Shown: positions 1-9,451, counted from the stretch's first letter. The stretch is 64,000 nt of DNA from Thalassospira profundimaris (GCF_003326675.1 NZ_JPWF01000016.1:1-64000); one strand, 5' to 3'. Notes: a model not told the origin generated them from the sequence alone. Translations and numbers: made by a program.

Positions 1-391
1 AGGCGTCGTCATCGCTCTGTCTCTGTCGTGGTCAGTAGCTTGGGCTTGGGCTTGGGCTTGGGCTTGGACTTGGACTTGGACTTAGGCTCGGGCATCGAGC
101 GTGAGGCATCGAGCATGGGGCGCGGGGCTTGGAGCCATGAGTCCGGGTTCCGATCCGGGCTCTAGGCTTTGGGCTTTGGAGTTTGGGTTCTGAGTGGCAG
201 GCTTTCGGATGCCGACTACGAGCTACGGGCGCGCTGCGGATACAGTTACCGTGCCAGCTCTCGCTGGCGCTTCTGGCTCCGAGCTAAAGGCTCGGAACTA
301 TGAGTTACGAGTTCCGGCTTCCGGTTTGGGATATGGTGCGAATGCATGCTTTGGAATGTTTAGTCGAGGCCACACCTAGACTGAAAACAGC
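1..391. repeat. Degenerate short-tandem-repeat intergenic tract
   Basis: The tract opens with a clean hexamer array at 41-88: four TGGGCT units, three TGGACT units and one TAGGCT. A 10-bp direct repeat (GGCATCGAGC) follows at 91-100 and 105-114. The rest, to about 340, is a run of related words such as GGGCTTT, GAGTTT and GAGTTAC, which suggests decayed repeat expansion. I see no credible gene: the one open frame (194-379, GTG start) has no ribosome site and reads through the repeat words. It lies just downstream of the 3' end of the minus-strand binding-protein gene. A second hexamer tract occupies 13178-13270. Confidence 0.7.
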
Positions 392-1222
392 CTAGTTGGT
401 GTTTTCGCCCCAGCGCTGGATATTGGCTTCGAGCATTTCCGTCATGGCATCATCGGCGATCAGTTTCAGTACCGCCTTCGTGATGCGCCCGCGCAGCGCG
501 CCGGTGTTGCACGCCGATTTGTGCGACATGGTCAGATAGAGATTTTCGGTGCTGACCGGGGTGTCGTAGCTGCGGATATTGGTGATGTGTTCGCGTGCGG
601 CATAGGCCTTGCCCGGGAATTCTTCGTAAATCAGATATTCCGCACGATCACGCGAAAGCATTTGCAATCCCTGCTCGAGGCTGGGCACCTCGGTAATCGT
701 CAGATTGCCTGCCGCATAGGTGTCAAATTCCTGCCCGAAGCTGTTATTGATCACGGTCAGGCCTTCGAGTCCCCGAAGGTCGGCCCATTGCTGATAATTC
801 AGATCAAGGTTATCGCGGGTCCAGATAACGGTGCGCGTGCCCTGAAACGCCGGGAAGAAATAATCCATATATTCAAGACGCGGCATGGTCAGGAATGCAC
901 CGGCAATCATATCAAGGGTGCCGTCCTGCATATTGTGCTGCACACGCCCCCAGCTTCCGGCATGGATGACTTCAATCTCGACTCCGGACAATTCGCCCAC
1001 GCGCTTGATGAAATCGGCTGCCGCCCCTTCAAGGGTCAGACCATCATCGGATTTCCAGAGATACGGAGGATAATCGGGGTTGCCTGACGCCAGAAGCCGC
1101 GTGCAATCACGCGTCCCGTCTGCCTTCACTACAAAATGCCCAGCCTTGTCATGCGCATATGCCACAGCCGCCCCGGTAATCCAGGTCATTGCAGCCATCA
1201 GGATAACCAAGATCCTTCTCAT
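392..1222 (-). CDS. Periplasmic solute-binding protein, family 3 (amino-acid type)
   Basis: A 276-aa exported protein whose first 23 residues form a classic signal peptide (MRRI..., hydrophobic core, cleavage near AYAHD). The mature part has the SBP_bac_3 fold pattern: an N-terminal lobe with YPPYLWKSDDG followed by AADFIKRVGELSG, then a segment about the DGTLDMIAGAFLTMPR strand, as in extracellular domains that bind polar amino acids. No permease or ATPase gene lies next to it, so it is an orphan binding protein. It may serve a distant ABC transporter or act as a sensing protein. An AGGAG lies 10 nt before the ATG. The ligand cannot be assigned. Confidence 0.8.
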   Translation of the reverse strand: MRRILVILMAAMTWITGAAVAYAHDKAGHFVVKADGTRDCTRLLASGNPDYPPYLWKSDDGLTLEGAAADFIKRVGELSGVEIEVIHAGSWGRVQHNMQDGTLDMIAGAFLTMPRLEYMDYFFPAFQGTRTVIWTRDNLDLNYQQWADLRGLEGLTVINNSFGQEFDTYAAGNLTITEVPSLEQGLQMLSRDRAEYLIYEEFPGKAYAAREHITNIRSYDTPVSTENLYLTMSHKSACNTGALRGRITKAVLKLIADDAMTEMLEANIQRWGENTN

Positions 1223-1365
1223 GCAGGGCTAGCTCCTTGTTACTTCAGCAACGGCGAACAGATACTATACCTATGTGGGGTCGTGTTGCGAAATTTCCCC
1301 TACAAAGGATAGGTTCCTTGCAAAAAAAGCTTAGCGCTTAAGTTTGCACAAATTCAATCAAAAGT

Positions 1366-1397
1366 AAAAAAGTCGGCTGAAAGCAGCCGACTTTTTT
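1366..1397 (-). terminator. Intrinsic terminator of the DEAD-box helicase gene
   Basis: A perfect 14-bp stem (arms 1366-1379 and 1384-1397, core GTCGGCTG/CAGCCGAC) closes a 4-nt loop. A-runs and T-runs flank both sides, so it can work on both strands. It sits about 50 bp past the stop of the minus-strand helicase. Confidence 0.9.
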
Positions 1398-1446
1398 AAA
1401 AATCTTGATCTTTGGCCCGATGCGAAATCACACGGGCGGGCGATGA

Positions 1447-3258
1447 TTACGCAGAACGGCGTTTCATGCCCTGGCTGCCACCGCGGCCTTCGGAACGGCG
1501 CGGACGATCACCGAAGTCACGACGACCGCCATCACGGGCACCGTCACGACCGGCACCATCGCGACCACGGAAGTTGCCACCGCGATCACCGCGCGGCTTG
1601 TCTGCGAAACGGCGTTCTTCACGGTTGCCGCCTTCGCCGCGACCTTCACCACGCGGGCGGAAATTGCCACCGCGGCTGCCACCACGTTCTTCACGATCAC
1701 CGCGCGGTGCACGATCATCATTGTCAAAACGCGGTTTGCGGAATTCACGATCTTCGCGACGCGGACGATCGGCGAAATCACGACGGCCACCATCGCGGCC
1801 ACCATCACGGCCGCCGTCACGACCACCAAAAGCTTCGCGCGGTGCGCCATCACGACCACCAAAGCCGCGTGCAGCGCGTTCACCCTGGAAGCCGCCATCG
1901 CGACCGCCATCACGGGCACCGTCACGACCGCCGCCGAAACCGCGACCGCGACCACCGTCACGACCACCATCCCGGGCGCCATCACGACCACCGCCGAAGC
2001 CACGGCCACGACCACCGGCATCACGACCGCCGCCGAAGCCGCCACGACCGCGACCACCAAAGCCGCGACCAGCGCCTTCACGGCCACCACGACCACCACC
2101 GGTCGAACGCGGCGGCGGGGGCGGAGCATGGAATTCGTGATCTTCGTCGATATCGACATCCTGCTTGATGATGCGTTCGATGTTGCGAAGCAGGCGAATG
2201 TCGCGCGGCTCGCAGAACGAAATCGCAGTACCTTCGGCGCCACCACGACCGGTACGGCCGATACGGTGGACATAGCTTTCCGGATCGTGCGGCAGGTCAT
2301 AGTTAATGACGTGCGTGATGCCCGGAACGTCGATACCACGTGCAGCAACGTCGGTCGCAATCAGAACCGGGAACTGGCCATTGCGGAAGTTGCGCAGGAT
2401 TTTCTGACGGATGCGCTGCTGTTTGTCGCCATGGATCGCGTCGCTATCAACGCCTTCATCGCGCAGCTGGAACGAAAGTTCGTCTGCATCAGCCTTGGTT
2501 TTGGTGAAGACCAGAACACGTTCGACTTCGTCACGGTTCAGGAGCTGAACCAGAAGCGACATCTTGTCATGGCGTTTCACGAACATGCCAAGCTGGGTCA
2601 CACGATCGGTTACGCTCGACTGCGGTGCAGTTTCAACCTTGACCGGGTCTTTGAGCAGACGGTCGGTCAGGTGTTTGACTTCGGCCGGCATGGTTGCCGA
2701 GAACATCACGGTCTGGTGGTTGTTCGGCAGAAGTTCGGCAACGGTCAGAACGTCTTCGGAGAAGCCCATGTCAAGCATACGGTCGGCTTCATCAAGGATG
2801 AAGACTTCGACATCGTCAAAGCGAACAGTGTTGCGCGACATGTGGTCAAGCAGACGACCCGGGGTCGCAACCAGGATATCAACGCCACGGCGCAGTTCCT
2901 GAATCTGCGGGCCCATCGGCGAACCGCCATAGACAACAGAAGAAAACAGGCGGATGCCTTTTTTGAAGTCACGCAGGCACTGACCGATCTGGGTTGCCAG
3001 TTCGCGGGTCGGTGCAAGAATGACGGCGCGCGGCTGGCCCGGTTTCGGACGCTGCGGGTTTTCGGCAAGACGCTGCAACAGGGGCAGGCAGAAAGCGGCA
3101 GTTTTGCCGCCACCCGTATGGGAAATACCCATAAGGTCGCGCCCTTCGAGAAGTGCAGGAATCGTCGCAGCCTGGATTTCGGTTGGCGCGGAGAAACCAG
3201 CAGCTTCAACATTGCGCAGCAGGGGCTCGATCAGGTTGAGCCCATCAAAATTCGTCAT
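1447..3258 (-). CDS. DEAD-box ATP-dependent RNA helicase with long RGG/RDG tail
   Basis: A 603-aa protein with an RhlE-like helicase core at residues 1-370 and a disordered tail from about 378 to the end. Core motifs are visible: Q motif near 27-30, motif I at 47-53, PTRELA near 83-88, TPGR near 132, DEAD at 156-159, SAT at 187-189, ARGID near 306-310, and HRIGRTGR at 331-338. Motif I reads HTGGGKT where the family normally has QTGTGKT. The tail has a poly-proline link (PPPPPR) followed by dozens of [10 protein letters not shown] and FGG repeats, typical of RNA-binding low-complexity tails. Likely roles are RNA remodelling in ribosome assembly or mRNA decay. It is monocistronic, with a terminator downstream. 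Confidence 0.93.
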   Translation of the reverse strand: MTNFDGLNLIEPLLRNVEAAGFSAPTEIQAATIPALLEGRDLMGISHTGGGKTAAFCLPLLQRLAENPQRPKPGQPRAVILAPTRELATQIGQCLRDFKKGIRLFSSVVYGGSPMGPQIQELRRGVDILVATPGRLLDHMSRNTVRFDDVEVFILDEADRMLDMGFSEDVLTVAELLPNNHQTVMFSATMPAEVKHLTDRLLKDPVKVETAPQSSVTDRVTQLGMFVKRHDKMSLLVQLLNRDEVERVLVFTKTKADADELSFQLRDEGVDSDAIHGDKQQRIRQKILRNFRNGQFPVLIATDVAARGIDVPGITHVINYDLPHDPESYVHRIGRTGRGGAEGTAISFCEPRDIRLLRNIERIIKQDVDIDEDHEFHAPPPPPRSTGGGRGGREGAGRGFGGRGRGGFGGGRDAGGRGRGFGGGRDGARDGGRDGGRGRGFGGGRDGARDGGRDGGFQGERAARGFGGRDGAPREAFGGRDGGRDGGRDGGRRDFADRPRREDREFRKPRFDNDDRAPRGDREERGGSRGGNFRPRGEGRGEGGNREERRFADKPRGDRGGNFRGRDGAGRDGARDGGRRDFGDRPRRSEGRGGSQGMKRRSA

Positions 3259-3637
3259 AAAGGATAGCCCTTCGTTTATCCGGTCGGCGCCATGTTAACG
3301 CCATTGGTGCCCGCTCAAACGCAGTCGAGACCGGTGCATGGCAAAGCAGCCACTGCGTCGGACCCTGCATGAGAGGCAAATGATGTGAGGTCACGACGTC
3401 ATCACGTCGAAACCGCCCTCGCCTTTTTCATACAGTTCCTGACAGCTGATTCTGTCTTTGCAAGCGAAGGAATGAGCGGGGTGATACATGCGCCGACCCG
3501 ATATGTCAATCAATCCCGGCGCCGGGCAGCCATGCAAAAACGCGTGGAAGACCCAACATATTATCAGATGTTAACTTTTTGGTTGAATATTTTCAGACAA
3601 TACTCAGGCAAAACAGACAGCTAGAAGGGGACGGAAA
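3259..3637. other. Intergenic region between divergent helicase and chemoreceptor genes
   Basis: These 379 bp carry the promoters of both divergent genes. A small interrupted palindrome, CGACGT-catc-ACGTCG (3394-3409), lies in the middle. The open frame at 3385-3624 starts with GTG, has no ribosome site and resembles no known protein, so I do not call a gene. The part next to the chemoreceptor (3560-3610) is AT-rich, as expected for a promoter, but I cannot place -35/-10 boxes with confidence. Confidence 0.5.
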
Positions 3638-5308
3638 ATGCGTTTCAGGGTCGTTACCGGAATATTTTCAATTCCGGCAATTTGTCTTCTTGTATTGCTT
3701 GCTATCATCGCGACGGTTGCACTGAACTATCAGACCAGTCTGCGAAATGGCAAATTCGAACAGATTTCACATCTGACCGAAGGTGCGGTCAGCATCGTCA
3801 ACAGCTATGTCGCCAAAGCCAAAAGCGGGGATATGAGCCAGGACGAAGCCAAAGCCGCCGCACTTGCCATCCTGAATGCCTACCGGTTTGACGGTGCGAA
3901 CTATATTTATGCGTCGGACTACGCGCATTGCATGGTGCTTGACCCGTTAAGCCCCGAAGATGTCGGGAAATGTAACCCTGACAGCAAGGTCCGCCAGATG
4001 ATCGTCAATACCGCCAAAGCAGGCGGCGGCATCATCACCTATGAAACCAAGAAACCCGGCGAAGGCGACAAACTGATCGAAAAAGCCGCCTATGTGCGTC
4101 CGATCAAGGATTGGAACTGGGCGCTGGGTGCCGGTGTTTATATGGATGACGTGCAAGCCGAATTTGCATCGGTCATTCAGCACATTGCCATCATCTCGAT
4201 CATTGCGATTGTGATTGCCGGTGTGCTGTCCTGGTTTGTCGGCACGCGAATCACCAGAAGTATTGTCGGGTTGAACAGCGCCATTCGCACCATTGCCGAG
4301 GGCGACTACAAGGCCGCGGTTGATAGCGAGTCCCGCTTTGTCGAGATCGGCGATATGGCAGCCGGTGTTCAGGCACTGCGCGACAAATCGGCACAGGCCC
4401 AGCAGCTTGAAGCCGATGCCGCCATGCACAAGCAAAAGGCAGAGCAGGAACGGCGCAGCAATATCCGGTCGATTGCCCAGAAACTTGAAAGCGAAGTGGG
4501 CAGCATTGCCGGTGCCGTGAACCATTCCGTTCAACGCAGTAACGATCTCGCGATCAGCATGGCGCACAATGCCGACGGCATTCTGGGCCAAAGCCGACAG
4601 GTCGCAGCCGCGGCCGGTGAAGTATCGCAAAATGTCGATGCCGTTGCCGCCGCAACCGAGGAATTGTCATCGTCGATCACGGAAATCAATGTCCAGATTT
4701 CCCAGATGTCACACACGGTCGAACGGGCAACCGATGAAAGCCAAAGCGCATCAAACGATGTTGCCGGTCTTTCCGAAACGGTCGAGAAGATCAAGGAGAT
4801 CATTGGCCTGATCAACGATATCGCCGGTCAGACCAACCTTTTGGCCCTGAACGCAACCATCGAGGCCGCCCGTGCCGGTGAAGCCGGCAAAGGCTTTGCC
4901 GTGGTCGCCAACGAGGTCAAGAACCTTGCCACCCAGACCGCCAAGGCAACCGACGAAATTGCCGCGCAGATCAACGACATTGTTGATGGCACCGAACGCG
5001 CGGTGACCGGTATTTCGCGGGTATCTGAAACCATCGAACAGGTGCGCAGCGCATCCACCGCAATTGCCGCAGCAATTGAGGAACAGGGTGCGGCAACACA
5101 GGAAATCTCGGGCAATGCCAATCGCAGTGCGGATGGCGTGAAACAGATTTCCTATAGCGTTGATGAAACCATGAAGAATGCGCAAGACACCACCCATGAT
5201 GCCGACGAACTGAAATCGGCATCCGCAGAACTTTCAAGCCGTTCGGCCGAGCTGACCCAGATCATTCAGCGATTCTCGGGCGATCTTTTGAAGCAGGCCG
5301 GGGATTGA
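3638..5308 (+). CDS. Methyl-accepting chemotaxis protein with single-Cache sensor domain
   Basis: A 556-aa inner-membrane receptor. TM1 spans about 8-30. A periplasmic sCache_2-type domain (about 35-175) shows the family signs NYIYASD, an LDP segment, a [13 protein letters not shown] strand and a closing [15 protein letters not shown]2 is about 183-203, HAMP about 203-255, and the helical signalling domain follows to the end. The conserved hairpin tip ([20 protein letters not shown]) is near 395-412. It would sense a small ligand, often an organic acid in this domain class, and control CheA. No che genes are adjacent, as is usual for scattered receptors. AAGGGG precedes the ATG, and the gene ends in a strong terminator. 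Confidence 0.95.
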   Translation: MRFRVVTGIFSIPAICLLVLLAIIATVALNYQTSLRNGKFEQISHLTEGAVSIVNSYVAKAKSGDMSQDEAKAAALAILNAYRFDGANYIYASDYAHCMVLDPLSPEDVGKCNPDSKVRQMIVNTAKAGGGIITYETKKPGEGDKLIEKAAYVRPIKDWNWALGAGVYMDDVQAEFASVIQHIAIISIIAIVIAGVLSWFVGTRITRSIVGLNSAIRTIAEGDYKAAVDSESRFVEIGDMAAGVQALRDKSAQAQQLEADAAMHKQKAEQERRSNIRSIAQKLESEVGSIAGAVNHSVQRSNDLAISMAHNADGILGQSRQVAAAAGEVSQNVDAVAAATEELSSSITEINVQISQMSHTVERATDESQSASNDVAGLSETVEKIKEIIGLINDIAGQTNLLALNATIEAARAGEAGKGFAVVANEVKNLATQTAKATDEIAAQINDIVDGTERAVTGISRVSETIEQVRSASTAIAAAIEEQGAATQEISGNANRSADGVKQISYSVDETMKNAQDTTHDADELKSASAELSSRSAELTQIIQRFSGDLLKQAGD

Positions 5309-5340
5309 TCCCTGCCCTCTGAAACAGGCTGGAACAATTG

Positions 5341-5363
5341 GGGCCGGACATCTTGTCCGGCCC
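5341..5363 (+). terminator. Intrinsic terminator after the chemoreceptor gene
   Basis: A perfect 10-bp stem GGGCCGGACA/TGTCCGGCCC with a 3-nt loop is followed by TTTT on the plus strand. There is no T-run on the minus side, so it serves the chemoreceptor and not pheA. Confidence 0.88.
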
Positions 5364-5391
5364 TTTTGCATTTCGGGATCCTGCAAGCGCG

Positions 5392-6252
5392 TTATTCAGC
5401 CGGAAGATCATTTTCCCGGCGGAAGGAATGGGCCGGATAAACACCGAGAATACGGACTTCGTGGGAGAAGAATTGCAGTTCTTCGAGCGCATGGCGCAGG
5501 CCAAGCTGTTCGGGATGGGCTTCGACCTCGGCAAAGAACTGGGTCGCGGTGAAGTGACCTTCGACCATGTAGCTTTCAAGCTTGGTCATGTTGATGCCAT
5601 TGGTGGCGAAACCGCCCAGCGCCTTGTAAAGAGCCGCGGCAACGTTGCGCACCCGGAAGACAAAGCTTGTCACGACCGGCTTGCCGTCATTGGGGATATC
5701 CAGTGGTTCACGGGCCAGAATGATAAAGCGCGTGGTGTTGTGGGCGGCGTCTTCGACCTCGGTGCGCAGCACATCAAGGCCGTAGATTTCCGCCGCCAGA
5801 ACCGGGGCAATCGCGGCAATGGATTTATCACCGCGATCAGCGACTTCCTTGGCGCAACCGGCCGTATCGGGACCGACCACCGCATTTACACCCAGTTCCT
5901 TACGCAGTTTGCGGCATTGGCCGAGCGCGTGAACGTGGCTGTGGATTTCCTTGATATCTTCGATCTTTGTGCCCGGCACGGCGACCAGCGCATGGTTAAT
6001 GCGCAGGAAGGTTTCACCGATGATATGCACACCCGATTCCGGCAGGATGTGGTGCACGTCGGCAACGCGACCGGCAAGGGTGTTATCAATCGGGATCACC
6101 GCCAGTTCGACTTCGCCTTCTTCCAATGCACTAAAGGCGCCTTCAAAGGTCCTGTACGGTACTGTCGTTGCACCCGGAAAGGCGCGACGGGCTGCCTGAT
6201 CTGAATAGGCACCGTGCATTCCCTGAAAAGCGATCCTTTGTTGCGCAGTCAT
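5392..6252 (-). CDS. pheA: Prephenate dehydratase
   Basis: A 286-aa monofunctional enzyme converting prephenate to phenylpyruvate in phenylalanine synthesis. The catalytic PDT domain starts at IAFQGMHGAYSDQAARRAFPG and includes the IPIDNTLAGRV segment and the diagnostic TTRF motif. A C-terminal ACT domain (VTSFVFRV..., then KLESYM) carries phenylalanine feedback control. KLESYM replaces the ESRP of enteric PheA, as is normal in alphaproteobacteria. An in-frame extension reaches 6297, but AGGAAA lies 10 nt before the ATG at 6252, which decides the start. There is no chorismate mutase domain. It lies 140 bp downstream of kdsB on the same strand, a common alphaproteobacterial arrangement. Confidence 0.95.
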   Translation of the reverse strand: MTAQQRIAFQGMHGAYSDQAARRAFPGATTVPYRTFEGAFSALEEGEVELAVIPIDNTLAGRVADVHHILPESGVHIIGETFLRINHALVAVPGTKIEDIKEIHSHVHALGQCRKLRKELGVNAVVGPDTAGCAKEVADRGDKSIAAIAPVLAAEIYGLDVLRTEVEDAAHNTTRFIILAREPLDIPNDGKPVVTSFVFRVRNVAAALYKALGGFATNGINMTKLESYMVEGHFTATQFFAEVEAHPEQLGLRHALEELQFFSHEVRILGVYPAHSFRRENDLPAE

Positions 6253-6288
6253 CTGGCTGTTTCCTGATTTGATAGAAAGACTTGTTAT

Positions 6289-6314
6289 CGGCCGCACCCG
6301 AATGCGTGCGGCCG
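6289..6314. other. Hairpin between kdsB and pheA
   Basis: CGGCCGCAC (6289-6297) pairs perfectly with GTGCGGCCG (6306-6314) around an 8-nt loop. No T-run follows on either strand, so it is not a standard terminator. It could be an mRNA processing or partial attenuation element in the kdsB-pheA spacer. This is an inference from position only. Confidence 0.4.
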
Positions 6315-6392
6315 GATAGAAAACCCCAATTGGAACGGGAACTCAATGCAAACATTGGCCAACCATTGACCAATAGCTGGCAATGTCAGAAA

Positions 6393-7133
6393 TCAGCCGC
6401 CCAAAACCTGACGGGCACGTTCGAGGTCTTCGGGGGTATCAACGCCAAGCGGCACGCCATCGACCAGTGCCACCGCAATCACCATACCGTTTTCAAGCGC
6501 GCGCAGCTGTTCAAGCTTTTCGCGTTGTTCAAGTTCGGCAGGCGGCAGGGACACGAACCGGTCAAGGGCCGCACGGCGATAGGTATAAAGACCGATGTGA
6601 TGATAAAGCGGACCATCGCCATAAGGTGCCGTGGTGCGGGTGAAATAAAGGGCACGTGCAACACGACCACCGCCAAAGGCCGCAATCGCCTTGACCACGT
6701 TCGGGTTGGTGCGTTCTTCCTCGCGGGTGATTTCGGCAGCCAGGGTTGCAATATCAACGGCCGGATCATTGAGCGGTTCAAACACTGCCCGAATGTCGGC
6801 GGCATCAATGGTTGGCAAGTCGCCCTGAACATTGACGACCGCGTCATATTTGCCTTCGGGGTCAAAAGTCTGAAGCGCCTGATGCACACGGTCCGAACCG
6901 CTTGGCAAATCCGGATCGGTCAGAACGGCGATGCCACCGGCAGCTGTGATCGCATCGGCGATTTCCTGTTCGGCGCAGGCAACCAGAACCGGGCCGATTC
7001 CCGCCTCGGTGGCGCGACGCCAAACCTGCACGATCATCGGTTCGCCGCAAATATCAGCCAACGGTTTGTTGGGCAAACGCACAGAGGCCATGCGGGCAGG
7101 AATTACAACAACAGGATTGCGCGGCGTCGACAT
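6393..7133 (-). CDS. kdsB: 3-deoxy-manno-octulosonate cytidylyltransferase
   Basis: A 246-aa cytosolic enzyme that activates Kdo with CTP to give CMP-Kdo for the lipopolysaccharide inner core. Family motifs are clear: [20 protein letters not shown] at the N-terminus (nucleotide binding), [19 protein letters not shown], and the downstream [18 protein letters not shown] block that is close to invariant in KdsB. The frame stays open to 7208, but GGAG is placed 8 nt before the ATG at 7133 and the protein then begins just before the Rossmann-like fold, so I chose that start. It is the first gene of the kdsB-pheA pair. Confidence 0.95.
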   Translation of the reverse strand: MSTPRNPVVVIPARMASVRLPNKPLADICGEPMIVQVWRRATEAGIGPVLVACAEQEIADAITAAGGIAVLTDPDLPSGSDRVHQALQTFDPEGKYDAVVNVQGDLPTIDAADIRAVFEPLNDPAVDIATLAAEITREEERTNPNVVKAIAAFGGGRVARALYFTRTTAPYGDGPLYHHIGLYTYRRAALDRFVSLPPAELEQREKLEQLRALENGMVIAVALVDGVPLGVDTPEDLERARQVLGG

Positions 7134-7762
7134 TTTGGAACTCCGGTCAGGCATAATTTCCCGTATCTTTGATCTCGCGCAATGCATGTCTTGTTTACGC
7201 GATGGCAAAACACGGGGGTGAATCGGCGCGACATTAGCCGGTTTTAGGGTCAGGACCTATTAATTTGATTCGAATGGCAGAGTTTATATTGGCGAAATCC
7301 AAGGAAAATCCCGCCGTGCGGGCTGGTATCCCGGACAAGGGGTTTGACGCCGGAGTTCGCCAATATAAACTCTGTCCTTCGGATCGTTCAGATTTGCACG
7401 GGCTACATTGTCGCGAAACCTTGAAAGATGCATATCTTCCGGCGGCTTCGCTTCGCGTATCCGCACAAGTCTGAGCGACCATTCGAACCAGATTAACAGA
7501 TCCTGACCCTTGGGGCGGGCGAAAGACGGAATCGCTGTTTGCAGATGACTAGACGAAAGTTTTAGAGCATCCGTTTTCGCCTTGGTGTTTAAGAAAGGTT
7601 GATGCAAATCGCTGAAACGTATAGTTTCCCACCGACCAGTTTTGCCTGCGGTTACATGTGTGTTTCTCAATCTTGAGGATTATTCAGGGGGGCGCATGGG
7701 TGAACTGAGTGAATACTATAATGAGAAACCTGAGAGTGATTAGGCTGTAACGGGGTCCCGTC
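7134..7762. other. Intergenic region holding a MITE-like element
   Basis: This 629-bp gap lies between divergent kdsB and the cytochrome c gene. Its core is the inverted-repeat element at 7246-7510, annotated separately. The remainder, 7511-7762, is probably the promoter and leader of the cytochrome gene. It contains an AT-rich stretch (7540-7640) with no hairpin or clear box that I can assign. Open frames across the region, including a 128-codon one on the minus strand, mostly read through the element and have no ribosome site. Confidence 0.6.
7246..7510. mobile_element. MITE-like palindromic element, 265 bp
   Basis: The terminal inverted repeats are 31 bp (7247-7277 and 7479-7509), identical at 27 of 31 positions. 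All four differences are transitions, and one extra base pair at each end also matches. The ends read GGGTCAGGA / TCCTGACCC. Inside is a second, perfect 19-bp inverted repeat (7278-7296 and 7356-7374; core GTTTATATTGGCG) that directly abuts the left terminal repeat, and a small CCCGC-cgt-GCGGG hairpin (7310-7322). No transposase is encoded and I see no obvious target-site duplication. It is best explained as a non-autonomous element or decayed insertion-sequence remnant. Confidence 0.7.
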
Positions 7763-8386
7763 ATGAACACGATGGAAATCAACAAGATCGTCGCCGGAGT
7801 CATCTGCGCCGTACTTCTGGTAATAGTTGTCGGCAAAATTGGTAGCGCGCTGGTTCATCCCGATGAACTGGAGGCACCGGTTTATCCCTTCTCCGAAGAT
7901 CTGATGGCGGGTGCGAGTGCCAACGCCGCAGCAGCGCCAGCTGCACCGACCGGTCCGGAACCGATTCTTGCCATGCTGGCATCGGCTGATCTTGCCGAAG
8001 GCGAAAAAGTCTTCAAAAAATGCGCATCCTGCCACGATGTCGAAAAAGGCGGCCCGAACAAAACCGGCCCGAACCTTTATGGAATCGTTGGTGCGGCCTT
8101 TGCGCATAAAAGCGACTTCTCCTATTCCGATGGCATGGCCAACCATGGCAGCAATTGGGGCTTTGAAGAGCTGAACGAGTTCCTTTACAAGCCGCGCGAT
8201 TATATCGACGGCACCAAAATGAGCTTTGGCGGCCTGAAAAAGGCATCTGACCGTGCCGCCGTGATTGCATGGCTGAACAGCAAGTCTGACAGCCCGCTTC
8301 CGTTCCCGGATCCTGCCGCAGCAGAGGCAGCAGCCCCGGCAGAGGATGCCGCCGCACCGGCTGAAGGCGAAGCGACCGCACAGTAA
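7763..8386 (+). CDS. Membrane-anchored class I cytochrome c (CycM type)
   Basis: A 207-aa protein with an uncleaved N-terminal membrane anchor (about residues 8-29), an Ala/Pro-rich linker and one cytochrome c domain. Haem attachment is at CASCH (C87, C90, H91), and the sixth ligand is probably M153 in GTKMSFGG. The GPNKTGPNLYG segment is typical of mitochondrial-like cytochromes c. It would carry electrons at the outer face of the inner membrane, between the bc1 complex and an aa3 or cbb3 oxidase. A C-terminal Ala/Glu/Pro tail of about 30 residues is of unknown use. It is monocistronic, with a strong terminator at 8436. Confidence 0.93.
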   Translation: MNTMEINKIVAGVICAVLLVIVVGKIGSALVHPDELEAPVYPFSEDLMAGASANAAAAPAAPTGPEPILAMLASADLAEGEKVFKKCASCHDVEKGGPNKTGPNLYGIVGAAFAHKSDFSYSDGMANHGSNWGFEELNEFLYKPRDYIDGTKMSFGGLKKASDRAAVIAWLNSKSDSPLPFPDPAAAEAAAPAEDAAAPAEGEATAQ

Positions 8387-8435
8387 AAGTTTTGAAATCT
8401 CGCTGATTTTTTTCCGATCAGAGATTGCATTTTCG

Positions 8436-8459
8436 CAGGGGACAGGTAACTGTCCCCTG
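8436..8459 (+). terminator. Intrinsic terminator after cytochrome c gene
   Basis: A perfect 10-bp stem CAGGGGACAG/CTGTCCCCTG with GTAA loop is followed by TTT. It ends 91 bp before the next gene and separates the two units. Confidence 0.85.
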
Positions 8460-8550
8460 TTTGCATTTGGCCTTGTCGTTTCAGGCCCGTGCAGCGTCAA
8501 TCTGCGGCCCCGCCGTGCCTTATAGCGACTGCCTTCAGGGATGTGCTTTG

Positions 8551-9333
8551 ATGGAAAATCTCGACCAATTTCTGGAAATTGCCCACAAACTGGCCGATGC
8601 GGCCCGCCCGGTTGTGCGCAAATATTATCGCACCCCTGTTGCAGTTGACGTCAAAGCCGATGCCAGCCCGGTGACAATTGCCGACCGCGAGGTTGAACGC
8701 ACCATGCGCGATATCCTCAATGCGGAACTGCCCGATCACGGCATTCTGGGCGAGGAACATGGTCGCGAGAATATTGATGCCGAATATGTCTGGGTTCTGG
8801 ACCCGATTGACGGCACCAAATCCTTTATTTCCGGCAAGCCGAGCTTCACCACCCTGATTGCGCTTTGCCACAAAGGCAAACCGGTGATCGGCATTATCGA
8901 TCAGGCCATTACCGATGAACGCTGGGTCGGGGTCATGGGACAGGCCAGCACCCTTAATGGTGCCGAAATCAGCGCACGTGAATGCGAAAACCTGGCCAGC
9001 GCGACCTTCTTTACCACCGCGCCGGAGCTTTTCCGTGACAAGGCGTTTGATGCCTATCTCGCGGTTTCGAAACAAAGCCGAATTCCGATGTATGGCGTTG
9101 ATGCCTATGCCTATGGCCTGACCGCCATCGGTCTTGCTGATACGGTGGTTGAAATCGGGCTTCAGGCCTATGATTTCTGTGCGCTGGTGCCGGTTGTCGA
9201 AGGGGCTGGCGGTGTTGTCACCGACTGGTCGGGCAAGGAATTGACCATCGACAGTGCCGGTGACGTGGTGGCCAGTGGCGATGCACGCTGCCATCAGGAA
9301 GTTCTTGCCAGCATCAAGACGGCAATGGCCTGA
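8551..9333 (+). CDS. hisN: Histidinol-phosphatase, inositol monophosphatase family
   Basis: A 260-aa metal-dependent phosphatase. Motifs of the family are present: GILGEEHG (metal-binding Glu pair), DPIDGTKSF (metal-binding Asp residues) and a C-terminal YDFCALVPVVEGAGG block with the third metal Asp. The overall pattern, including the FISGKP and ADTVVE segments, matches HisN-type enzymes that release phosphate from histidinol phosphate, rather than SuhB or CysQ. The frame is open from 8425, but only the ATG at 8551 gives a normal N-terminus, with AGGG about 10 nt upstream. No other his genes are nearby, so the substrate is inferred from family resemblance alone. Confidence 0.85.
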   Translation: MENLDQFLEIAHKLADAARPVVRKYYRTPVAVDVKADASPVTIADREVERTMRDILNAELPDHGILGEEHGRENIDAEYVWVLDPIDGTKSFISGKPSFTTLIALCHKGKPVIGIIDQAITDERWVGVMGQASTLNGAEISARECENLASATFFTTAPELFRDKAFDAYLAVSKQSRIPMYGVDAYAYGLTAIGLADTVVEIGLQAYDFCALVPVVEGAGGVVTDWSGKELTIDSAGDVVASGDARCHQEVLASIKTAMA

Positions 9334-9451
9334 TCTACCAGCCCGGACAGACCAGCCCAGTTACCATCCAAGCCCGAAACCGTTGGAATAATTGTTATTT
9401 CGCGGTTTTTCGGGCATGATGCCCGGATGAAACAACCAGTCAGGTCGGGCG

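Noticed and set aside
194..379. 61-codon frame at the left edge
   Set aside because: GTG start without a ribosome site; the peptide comes from degenerate repeat DNA.
1412..2168. Two long plus-strand frames over the helicase tail (His/Arg- and Pro/Ser-rich proteins)
   Set aside because: They are antisense readings of the RGG/GRD codon repeats, have no ribosome site, and their composition follows from the repeat alone.
3385..3624. 79-codon frame upstream of the chemoreceptor
   Set aside because: GTG start, no ribosome site, no recognisable domain, and it covers the probable promoter.
6142..6297. Longer N-terminus for pheA starting at 6297
   Set aside because: The added 15 residues lack any family match, and AGGAAA is correctly spaced for the ATG at 6252.
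7284..7670. 128-codon minus-strand frame over the MITE-like element
   Set aside because: Most of it lies in the inverted-repeat element and has no ribosome site; similar frames arise whenever such elements are read through.
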